DNA of 64,000 nucleotides from NCBI GenBank assembly GCA_964034945.1, contig OZ035960.1, forward strand, positions 45,673,002-45,737,001, read 5' to 3'. The translations under genes and the position numbers were made by a program. The notes below the pieces were generated by a model. That model saw nothing but the letters and a program-made list of their open reading frames with translations. It searched no databases and was not told the DNA's origin. Origin of the DNA: Chrysopilus asiliformis. Lineage: Eukaryota > Arthropoda > Insecta > Diptera > Rhagionidae. The first letter of the stretch is position 1, and each line of letters starts with the position of its first letter. Below are positions 38,001 through 50,000 of this stretch, piece by piece.

Positions 38001-41000
38001 TTCAGACGATATGAACGTTTTGTTCAAATTACAGATATGAACAATTTTTAAGAACATTTGAGCACACAACACAACAAATTACAAAACTGTCGAAAACTTT
38101 TTTTTTTTGTGTTATATGCCAGGAGCTTGGAGGCGAAGACCAAACTGGTCCGTGCTTTAAAGTCCATGAACAGAAAAGTTCAAATTCGAATCGAATTATT
38201 TTACCCTGAGTGGGATTTGAACCACTGCTCATTGGATCACAAGGCAAGCACTTAGCTGACTGAGCCATCCACGCCACAAATCTAAAACCTACTAGACCCA
38301 AATAAAAACCAGAAAACATGAATTTACTTACAAATTTGACTCAAAATTTTACATTTGAACATGTTGAAAACTTAGCCCATGTTCAAATGTGACAGTGTGT
38401 TCATATCTGTGATCATACGTCCGAATTTTACAAACTGGGCTCATACGGTCCCAAAATAGTGTTCACGCGGTATGAACAGGTCGTGTTCATACGTTTGCTC
38501 ACGGCATGTTCAAATGTGTTCATATGCCTTGTGTTCATACGTATGAACACAAAAATATGGTGTTCAGACGATATGAACACGTTTGGGACACTTTTTTGCT
38601 CAAAAATATGAACAGTGATCATATCGTGTGCACTTAACTTTAGGCCCTGTTTACATTTGCGATTTTTTCTTGAATTTCTACGGGGATTTTTTTTCAGAAT
38701 TTATTCCGCGAATTTCATTCATCTATCGCAGAAGAAAACCACTTAGCGAAAATTGTCAACATTTGAATTTATTTGGATGGATTTATACGAAAAAATTCAA
38801 GTTCGAACGTCTTTCGGGAATAAATTTCTGAATTTTAGACGTGATGTAAACACTTGTGAAACGTAAATTTAGTGTCGAACAATAACCTCCAGATGAGATT
38901 TTTTCCGTAAAATTTGAGGAAAAGGGTAATCACGTTATCCTTATAGGACCTTATACTGTCCTTGCAGACTTAACGTCAGAACCGGATTCCACGAATCCAC
39001 AGATGAGATTTTTTCCGGACAATTAAAGTAAGATCTTCCGTTATCCTTACAAGAACGAATTAGTGAAAATATTGTATTGTCACCGAAGTTACGTTTGTGT
39101 GCAAACTTTCAAGTCAATCGGATGAGTTAAAATTAGATTACAAGATTTGACCCTAACAAACAAACAAGTGAGACTAAATAAAAGCTAGTAAAAACAGAAA
39201 AAAAATATCTGAAAATATTTCTTAATTCGTTTAGAAGAAGAGAACCAAGTCGTTGGACTGCCACTCAGAAAATCATCAGCGGAAAAAATAATTTAGTATC
39301 CAGCTAGAGTAGAAGAATATAATCGTATTTAGCAAAACAATGAAAATTCTTTGCAAAACGGCGAAAAATGAAAGAAAAAATAAATAATTCTCACGGCACG
39401 GTAATCAGACTGAAAAATTAGAATTACAGATAAGAACTGAACTATTGTAGGGCAAAATAGAATAACCCGACAGGTAGGTAACATTTGTATGTTCTACGTT
39501 AACAGACCCCACAAAAGTAAAATATTCTATAGAATTCCTACAGAAAAAAATCATCCGTATTAACACTAGACAAACATTAAGCTCTTATTATAATTTTTCT
39601 AACTTTCAGGTCAATGAATACATTTTTCTAGGTGCGATGGGAAATGTGCAGTGCGAGCGACCATTTCTACTCATTTGTAAATAAAAAGTTTTTCAAAAGA
39701 AAAACTGAAGAAGAAATTTTCGCACGAGTCTTTTTGTAAAGGTTGCATAATTTCTTTTTAAAACATTTACCTAAAGACATGTAAAGGTATGGCAATCTTA
39801 AGAACTTAGGATGGGAAATTAAGATTTGTTTGAAATTACCATAATTAAGTGAAGTAATTTTTTATTGGTGAAAAATACATGATTAACTACACGTGAAAAA
39901 CGTTTGAAAATTAATTAAGAGTGATTAATTTCATACAACAGTAGAATCTCTTGGACGAATGCAAAAAGATTTCGTATCTTAAAATTTATCTGAAGATAAT
40001 TTAATCTAACATTTAACTTAAAAAGTATTTAATTCATGTTGCAATTTATTGAGACGTCTAAATCTAATAGGTCGTTCAGGGTACAGATTGTTTTATTTTA
40101 GATAAACGTGTGTTGTCGATTATATAAATTGTATAGCGACATGACGATTTCAGAATAAATGTTTAAAAATCAAGGGCAAAAAAATTAAGCAAATTACTCC
40201 GAAAAGTTAAAAACAAATTTTACAAATGTTTTTGTGATGACAGCAATCGAAATGAATTATTTGTTCATATCATGATAATCATTAACTCACCTTCGGCCGT
40301 CATATGGGAAATTAGCTGTTCCAATTCTGGTGATATAATACATTCCTCATCCGCTGGTAAATTATGATCAAGGGCTTTGTACACAACAATTCCAAGCTGT
40401 GTTAATATCTGGAAATAAAAATATGTTTCATTTTCTTAAAATATATATTATTTTAATTTTTTAATAAATGAATGTGTACCTAATATTAAAAAAAATAAAT
40501 ATTGAATATCGATGCATTTCAAAGCTCATTTTAATGATCATTATATTGAGAACTTCACAAAGACCAAAGATCAAAAAACACCACTACATAATTATCTCGA
40601 ATTTTACAATTTTTTACGTATTTTACATATTTTACATAATTTTTTTGCTTCTTGTTTTGTTACTATAAAAGCCTTGCAATGTGTGAAAAAATCAGCAAAA
40701 ATTTTAAACTTATTTTTCTTGAAACGACTTTTTACCGACTGGCCAACAATATGTCTTAGGAACTAATTTACTTAGGAAACATAAAGATTCGTTGCACTCA
40801 GACAAAAGAAATATAATTTTTTAGTTTAGAGATATCTTCTTATCTTCTGATTTAAAAAAAAAACTGAAATCTGTCTGACTTTTAAAGACATTGTTGCCTA
40901 GTTTCAAAAAAAAAAGTTTCTAATACAAGTAACATTTTGTGTGGGGCTAAATCAAATTCAATTTTCTATGAACTGGAGTCTGTTTTTCTTCAAATCAAGT

Positions 41001-44000
41001 AGATAAGTACCTGTTTGTGACCCGTTTGCGCGTACTATACTAACAAAAATTAAGTTGCGGTTAGCCTACTTAGGCACTTGGCACACCGAATGCGAAATTG
41101 CACCGCATTGCGAAAAAGTTCAAGTTTACCACGCGATCTTATGTCATATGTCATCTACATGAGCTCTAAATTTGTATTACGTAACAATGCGGTCTCCCCC
41201 CAATATTGCAGTCTCTGCAAAGTTAGAACTCATGTAGATTACATACAATATAAGGTGGCTTGAAAAGTTTGAACTTTTTCGCTATGCGGTCGAATTCGCT
41301 GTGCCAAGTGCCTTAAACCGTACACGGCAAAAAATCCTGGAGTATTTTTCAATCCAAAAATTATATTGACGAAATCTTAATACATATTTTGGATTGGAAT
41401 TTAATACATGCGAATTTTTGAAAATATTTTAGCCTTTTTTGCAGTCATATTTGAAAAGTTTTTTATTATGTATTGAACTTAAATATTTTTAGTATGAGTG
41501 TCTACAATTTAATCAAAATTTTAGATTTTAATACTGAATTAAACCAAAAATAAATTTATAAAAATGTCCAATCCATATTATTGGATTAGAATTTTCCATT
41601 GGATTACATTTAGGTCCAGCGTAATCCAGTTTTGATTGGAATTCACTCCAAGATTTTTTGCCGTGTAGAAATTCTGGGTCTTAAAAATTTTAAGTTGTAT
41701 ACATAAGTTGCTAAGTTTCGTTGTTGCAAAAAGCACTTATTAGTAAAATTTACTATTCTGTGGTTAAATTGACTATTTTGGTAATTGGAATTAAAGTCTG
41801 TACAGCAAAACGTGCATTTTTTTTTAGATAAATTAAATTGTAAGTCGGGATTTTTTTTTTTTAAACTAAACATCATGATTTTAGCAAAGCAAAAATATCT
41901 TTTAAAAATGCGCCGCGGGCACAAATTCTTCAAAAAAAATGCGCCGCACTCGAAAATGTAGACAATTCAACGTCGAGCATGCCCTTAAATTAATGGCTTT
42001 GCAGTTGCAAGAAAAAATGACTCGATTTGACACTCTAGAGAAGCGGCATCGGCGCCCCAAAAAGGTATTTGATTAAAGAAGAACATTCATGCGTTACAAA
42101 TTGCATTAAATTTTTATTTATAGCTGAAACTCCATTAACTCAAAACTTAATTTTTACTAAAAGTAATGTTATTTGAATAGACTCCGAATGACGAAAAAAA
42201 ATAGTTTTCTGGTTTATTGAAGCACCAAAACAACCGAAATTTTAACCAATCATTAAATAGGTGCTAGCATATAAAATTCATGAAAACAAATACCGCCGTA
42301 AAAAAAACCCAACAAAATCGAATAGAAGATACAGAATGGGTTGTCACGGTCTAAGAATCTCCTCAGAATTCTGTGGAGTTTTTTTGATGTAGGTAAATAT
42401 TTTGGTATTTTGCCCAAAGAATTCGCTACGCCTGGAGAATGCATGTAAATTGGGTTTGACTTTTTCATTTAGACGACCGTGGGAGAGATAAAAAGATTTA
42501 TCAACCGATTTACATTATTTCAAGTTTAATCAAAAAATTTGTTTACCATAGAACTTTCTACAAAAACCATCAGCAACAAAAAAAAAACCGACAGCAATGG
42601 AGGAATAGCAAGAAGGCGATGAAGAACAAGAGATTTAAATACCTTGCGCCTTTAATAGAGACAAATACTTGGCTTTAAATCAACTTTTCAAATTGTCTAT
42701 GCTTCATTTGATCATGTCTTAGATTCAGATTCTACGCCAGCAGCAAAAAAGTACCGTTTCCAAGCATAAGAAAAAGACTTTTCACCTTATCTCGTTTAAA
42801 GGCAACTTACATCGTCTATTCATATATTCCAAAGTATTCGCATAGAGCGCTTTTATGCTGAAGCCGATGCTGATCCAAGCGAGCATAAAGCATTGGAAGC
42901 GGAAGGCAAATAAACTGTGAGTATTAGCGGGACTGATGCGCATCGGACATTAGCATCGACAGTACCAACATAATATCTTACTGCCAATGGACTCCTTCAC
43001 CTGAGATTAGAATAGATGTCTAGGTTAGGTTAGATGCTAGACGTTAGTGAAATGCTGCTATAGCATATAACAGCATCTCGGACTGGACAGGGTATATTCT
43101 TCAATGGAGGCACTCCATCTACATACTTCTGTGTAAAAAACAAAAAAAAAAAAAACAAAAAAAAAAAAACAAAAAAAAAAAAAACAAAAAAAAGAAACAG
43201 CATTCAGGTTCTCTCGAGAAAATGGAAATGATCAAGTGATCATTTCTTACGCTTTTTTTCCCCCGACATGCATAGCCGTAAAGTGTTTTGACTACTCGCC
43301 GTTAACTTAAGGCTTGATTTATTATGAAGAGGATATCAGACTTGTTTGCCTTTTTTTGCTCACATGTTTTATTAACTTTTCTCAATACGCGCTGCTAGCT
43401 TATTGTGTAATAAAAAAGCGAATAAAGTTTAAGTAACCAATCTAAGCGCGTCCAAATCCCCAAAATAATGAAGTAAGATTCTTCTGTTTTTGTCTCGATA
43501 CAACAAATATTTTCATTGCGTTTGTCTATTCGAGGTTCTTCCACTCATGTGAATGAATGCAATCAATTCAATACGGCTCAGGTGATGCTAAAAAAAACCT
43601 TTTTGCCGGTCGATTTGATTGTCTTATTTCGGAAGCTCTTCGAAATGTTTAAAAAATAAGAGTTGGTTTTTTCCACGTTTCTGAATTCGGCAACGTGTTG
43701 TGATCGAAAATAAATTTGAAAATTATGCAAATCATCCACTGTGGGAATCAAACAAAAGTGAAAAATGTTTTTTCTTTAAGTTTAGGAAAGATCATTGATC
43801 GAAAACAATATTTCGGCATCAAAATGTCTTCTATTCAAAATAGATGATCAATCTTATCTCGGTTACTTCAACGGTCAATCGTCAAAGAAATAAAAGAAGT
43901 AAAAAAAAATTTCGATTTTATAAAAATGCTTTAAATTCTTCTCATTCTAGTGAGTCTGATTTCAAGTCGTCGGGTTTTAACATAGTGGACTTTTTATTTA

Positions 44001-47000
44001 TTATAGTAGAATTGCTAAAAATTGCGTGAAAAACTGCTTTTTGCACAGGCAATAATTATAAATATTGTCTCAAATAAAAGCTTATAAAAAGGCGTTAATT
44101 TCGAGTTTGAAAATTTTAACATTTATAGCAAAGATTAGGTAAATAAAGATAAGAATCCTAGAACAAATTTTGGGGTAAAAAAATCCGACAGCAGAAATAG
44201 AATCATTAGTACCTATGCCTTGCAAAATACTATTTTCCCTTATATTTTAACGCGTAACTATATCGAACATTCAACGAAAATATTTAAATTCAATGCGTTA
44301 CTTGATTAAGGCCCGTTTGCTGAAACAAGTCATAACAATTTAAGTTGTGCTTAGCCTACTTAAACCGTAGAAATTCTGGGTCGTAAATAATTTAAGTTGA
44401 ACATAAGTTGCGTTTTTTTAATGTTCTAGAACACAGAACATTAAAAAAACGATCTAGAGTAAGTGGGAAATTTCATTGAGTTCGGATGGCAACTAACTTC
44501 ACGTTGGTTACATCAGTAGGCCGTTACTGCTATATTTTCTTGATATAATCACGATTCGCTATCTCCCATGATTAAAACTATTTCGCTGTCGAACAGAACC
44601 AACAAACCACCAACACAAAATCCTTAATTGAGAATAAAATGTCAGATTTATTATGTTGAAGTTAGCAGCATTTCATTACCGTACATTACCGTATAAAATT
44701 TCCCTTTGTTCCAAGCGCTGTTCGAGATGAAAAGGTGGTGCAGGATTTTGTATGGAAAGCTTGTTCTGAACTGCTTCAGAACATTAAAAAAACGCAACTA
44801 TAAAACGCTATGACTTGTTTCAGCAAACGGGCCTAAGTGCCATTTGCACCAACGAAACTTAACAACTTATGTTCAACTTAAATTGTTGAAGTCAAAGAAT
44901 TTCTACAGTTTAAATAGGCTAAGCACAAGATAATTTTTGAAGAAAAATTGGCGCAAACGTACTTAAGATTCATAACGCTAAACTATTTTCCATACATTTT
45001 AAAAGTAATGTGAAAAATTCTAGAGTGGAATTCCGTAACTTGTTTCAAGCGTTTGTTTCGAGTTAGAAGAACAAAAAGTATTCGCTGTCTTTGTTTTGAC
45101 CGACATAAATGACAGAGAGAAACCGAGATAGCAAATGCCACTTTTTCTTCTAACTCGAAACAAGCGCTTGAATCAAGTTACGGAATACCACTCCTGTTCT
45201 TTGTTATCTTTAGTTATCTAAACTTTGCTTATAGTTTTCGGGCCGAACATGTAATTTTGTCATAAGGTATCCTCAACCTATTTGAATTTTTCCAGGACAA
45301 TATTTGGTATCTAATATCGATATAACAGTTATAACTTTTCGTGAATATCACGAATGAAAATTTAAAAAAAAATCATCGTTTCTGCGGTTAAATGCCGGTT
45401 CATAAATTATGAATTAAAATAATGTTCTGAATGCCATCTTAAATCAATAAAAATTTCAAATTCAATTTATTCTTGTCTTTGTTAATCTTTATGACCCCAC
45501 CAATTCCAAATTAATTAAATTCAGTCAATCAAGTTGTGCGGATTGCTGCTTTTTATTAGTCTTTCTATGAAATATACACAATTTTTTGGTCAATTTTTGA
45601 TCAACTAAATGCAGAAAACTCAATTGAGTGTAATTAAATTCTAGAGAATAATTTGAAAATGTGATATTTCGTATACTATGTGATATTTTGCGACTATTTT
45701 TTGCGACTAATAAGGTTGTTTTGACAGTTCTTATGTGTCAACTGGCTTGTCTATATGACGTTTGTGTTCAGTATTCAGTGCCATTTCATCATGAATAGAC
45801 TTACGTGTGAACAACGTTTACTAAAAAACTTATTTCCAAAATCAGTGCTCAGTTAGGAATTGTTATAGAGCTCTTCGTCCACATTTTGGTCGTCATAATC
45901 GTCCCACTGAACCCACTATTCGTGAAACCATCACCAAATTTCGAACTAATTTTACACTATTAGACATTCATCCATCAACTAGAGTGCGTATAGCTCGTAT
46001 TAATGACAATATTGCTGCAGTAGCATCATCGGACCGTATTTCTTTAAAAATGCGGAAGGAGTGCGTGTTACTGTCAATGGGGCTCGCTACACAGCAATTA
46101 TCAATGAATTTTTGTTGCCAAAATTTCAAGATATTGGGGTAGCTGACTTGTGGTTTCAACAGGATGGCGCTACATGTCATACAGCTAACGATACAATCGC
46201 TTTATTGAGGGAAACGTTCGATGAAAAGAAATGGTCCTGTTAATTGGCCACAGAGATCTTGTGATCTGACACCATTGGATTACTTTCTGTGGGGATATGT
46301 GAAATCTCTTGTTTACGTCAATAAATCCGGAACGATTACAGTTTTGGAAGGAAACATAACCCGTGCTATTCGCGGAATACCGACCGATATGCTTGAAAGG
46401 GTGGTCGAAAATTAGACCCCCAGAATGGACCATTTAAGAGTCAGAATGGACCATTTAAGAGTCAGAATGGACCATTTAAGAGTTACATTTGAAGGAAATT
46501 ATTTTTAAACATTAAATGGCATGAACCAAACTAACAACTTAAATAAAGATTTTCCTCAATATATTAATTATTATGTGTTTTATTTAAAAGAAAAAATAGG
46601 AAGCTCTTATTGGATCACCCTTTATATTCGAATTTGAGATCCAATGTGCACGTATTTTCTTTTGATACCCAATAACACATCTTTTATGGCCGCCATTTCG
46701 TTTTTGGATTTTCAACTTTTTGTACATACTGTTTTTTTTTTAAATCGGGAAAGAAAAACTAAAATTTTAGTATTTTTTAAAAAATACCAAAATGTTGGTT
46801 CAGGCGTTCTCAAGCTATGAATTAAATCCCACTTAACCCTCCGTCTACCATTGGGGTCAATTTGACCCCACAGCGATAAAGTTTTTCTCTAATTCTATAG
46901 TCGTAATAGTTTTTGGACTTTGTAACTTCTTGACATTGTTTCTTTAAAAATTCTTTATTGTATTTTGCTGGAATCTATTAACATTATTGAAGTTTTTTCT

Positions 47001-50000
47001 GAGCGTACTCAGACATTTTCAATAACAACTAAAGGAAAATGGCTTATTACCGATTGGGGTCTAATTGACCCCAACAGTAGTTCTAGCAGGTTTTTTTTCG
47101 GTAGACGGAGGGTTAAACTACACAGTGTGCGACGCTTCAGACGACATTTTGAAATATTTGAAAGAGCGTCTCGCCTGCCATATTTTACACCAATTGTAAA
47201 ATAAGTAAAATTCCTTTTATTTTTTCAAATTTTGATTTAAAAAAAATATTTTAGTGCATTTTTGATCTCGAAATTATTAAATAATGTGTAATATAAATTA
47301 AATATAAATGAACAATTAAGTCTGACTGATGAGTTCCTCTTGACTGATCAAAGTGAACCGAAAAAATCATAGGAAAGGGGAATGAATAACATCTAGCCAA
47401 CCATTTCAAAACTTTATTGTATATTAGCTGGCTTCTCTATTATGAATTACGATAAAATTCATTTCTGCCCATGAGGAAACAATTAAAATATATTGGCGTG
47501 GATTCAGATTACTCGAATTATGACACCCACACCGGTAATTTACACTTGGCATTTACATAAAAAAAATTTTGGACTTTTAAATAAAAGTAGAAGTGCTAAT
47601 TTTGTTTTCTGCTGCCAACGCCCCAAGTGACAAAAGAGTTATTAACACAAAAGGAATATAAAGTAAACCACTAAAGCGACCCTTAATTCAAGAGCATTCA
47701 TAAATATGTGGTGTGGTGCCCTCATAAAACCATCGTCTTGAAACCTGACTCTTTTCTTGCGAATAGTTTGAAAAAAGTCGATTCTTACATACGTTAATAA
47801 AGTATAATAAAAGTTTGCTCATGACAAAATTCATTAAGCAATAGAGAAAGGGAGAATAAACCGAGTAGTGGTTGGGTGAATTTTTTTCCACTTCCTGATC
47901 CTATAGGTTTCATATCCAATTACCCGCAATTACCGATACTTATGAGAATATTGAAAATTGCATTTAATAATGGAAAACCGGTACAAATGTTATCAATTTT
48001 CTCTAATAGCGTGTAGTGAAATTAACACACAACAGTTTGCTTCCCATTTATCAATTCAGGGTGTCTGAAAAAGTCTATTTAATACGCTTTTCATGAGGCC
48101 ATTGTGGGCAAGTATTAATTTATAAAACTATCCATTGATTATATCGCATACGCAGGAGAATGCTTAGATTAACCTTTATATTTATTTATTTACCCCCCAT
48201 AATTTTGTTAATTAAAGTTTGTTCAATGTTAAGGTTAAAAGTTAAGTACTATACAAAATTAAATGTTGCCTCTAGTTGATCTATTTATGCTTATAAAGAT
48301 TTGTAATCGTATACTAAACTAGCTTGGATACCCGTCAAAAGTTTTTTGCATATGTTTTCTCGCACGAAAAACCAAGAAATAACTTAAACAGTTTTGAAGA
48401 AAAAAATCGAATGCCTTCAGGACTTGGAATATTGAAATTCTAACATCCAAATCTAATGCCAGTTTTTCCTAGGGAAAGTTATTGTCGTTATCTTTACAGG
48501 ATCATGTGTTTCGAATTTTGCAATTTTAAGATTAAATCCGAGATCAGCGACTCCGAAGATCTCCGAGTGAAATTTTTGCAGCCAAATTTCCCAGAGTACG
48601 GACAGACTTCATGGCAAAAATCAATGTTATACAACACCAACCCTCTATGCACCACCAGTTTATCCCCTTAGAGGTGGAATTTCGAGAAACCTGGCCTTAG
48701 TAAGCGTCAACGTGATGGATGGAACAAGCTGGAAAATTTCAAATTTCTAGATTCAGGAGTTTCGACTGGACGTTTATGAGTCAGTAAGTCAGTCAGGACA
48801 AACGACTATGGAGTCAAGAGTCCGTAAAAATATCTCAAAGGCATCAAAGATATATGTTCGAAGTATAAACAAGGGTGGAGATAAACAGGCGTCATTTTGA
48901 TTTTTTAGTCATATTAATCAAATACAAAATTACTAAAAAAAATTTTGAAAAAAGTTTTTATTTAGAAAAAATGTAGGTACTAAAAAGAAAAAAACTAAGT
49001 TTTTTTTAAATTTTTGAGTACTTTTAAGTTTTTTTTACTTCGCAAAGAACCATGCAGGAAATAGCTTTTTTCGTGCCCCTGGGTTAACTTTTGAACCCGT
49101 GTAGTTTTCACTTTGGTTGAGTACTTTTTGGAAAGGGCACAGTCTCTAATTTCATCCATATATACCTTCAAGAGCCACCGAATTGCAGGGGGATGGTGAG
49201 GGGTTAATGAACTTTCTTGTGATTTTTCACAGAAATCATTGGAGAAATCACGAGAGAGTTCGTTAACCCCTCACCATCCCCCTGCAATTCGGTGGCTCTT
49301 GAAGGCATATATGAATGAAACTAGAGACTGTGCCCTTTCCAAAAAGTACTCAACCATAGTGAAAACTACACAGGTTCAAAAGTTCGTTTAGAGGGGCAAA
49401 ATTGTGCATCGTTCTTTGTTAGTTGTAAAGAAACGTTACAGTAGTCTTATTTATAGTCGTCCAACTACAAAACCTTAAAAAATACCTAACGGCAGAATGA
49501 ACAAAACTAAATTCTTTATTAAACGAAAAACTCTATAAGAACAACTCTTTTCCAGATAAGAACAACTCTTTTCCAAAAGGAAAAGAATCTGAAAAGTTCC
49601 CCAGTGTTATCTAGTGCGAATCCCATTAACAAATCTGTGGCAACAAGTCATTAGGGCCTAAGTCGATTTTCAGATCAAGATAAAAAGATCTGTATTTACT
49701 TTAATAGACAGAGCAATTTGGCTTAGCCTAAAAACAGACTTAGGCCCTTATGACTTGTTGCCACAGAAATAAATACTAGCATTTGTGACTTAATCATTCG
49801 CGATTAACATAAATACCAATACTATTGTCATAAATGAAAACAACAATGATTTTGCAGCAATTAATAAAATATTGAGGGCGTTAACTCGAAATAAATTCCA
49901 CGACTAGAAAATTTAATTGCGATATATATGTTTATGCGGCGGTCACACGACGCTGTTTTACCAGCGCTAGTGACTGTTTGGCTGTTATGCCGCGGTCACA

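Larger units (their letters stand above)
36651..38634. mobile_element. TA-flanked element with reiterated GATATGAACA words
   Basis: The TIRs are AGTGCACACGATATGATCAC and its complement, with TA on each side. Words such as ACGATATGAACA and GTTCATATG recur through both halves (37908, 38004, 38466, 38565). It hosts a hAT element (36710-37849) and a SINE (38098-38278). Without them it is about 660 bp. Confidence 0.75.
35244..40290 (-). other. spire intron of 5.0 kb
   Basis: Between exons b and c. It contains a Helitron copy (36041-36530) and a TA-flanked element (36651-38634) that carries a hAT element and a SINE. The remaining stretches, 35244-36040 and 38637-40290, are AT-rich. Apart from a phrase near 38890-39070 shared with 700-900 and 58640-59110, nothing is recognised in them. 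Confidence 0.7.

Noticed and set aside
38205..38278. Functional tRNA gene
   Set aside because: The polymerase III boxes are present, but the sequence continues into a SINE body with an A tail and the cloverleaf stems are imperfect.
38029..38319. 96-codon minus-strand frame with [11 protein letters not shown]
   Set aside because: It is the tRNA-like head of a SINE read as protein.
43025..43040. Telomere-like TTAGG repeat (GGTTAGGTTAG)
   Set aside because: Only about two units; not an array.
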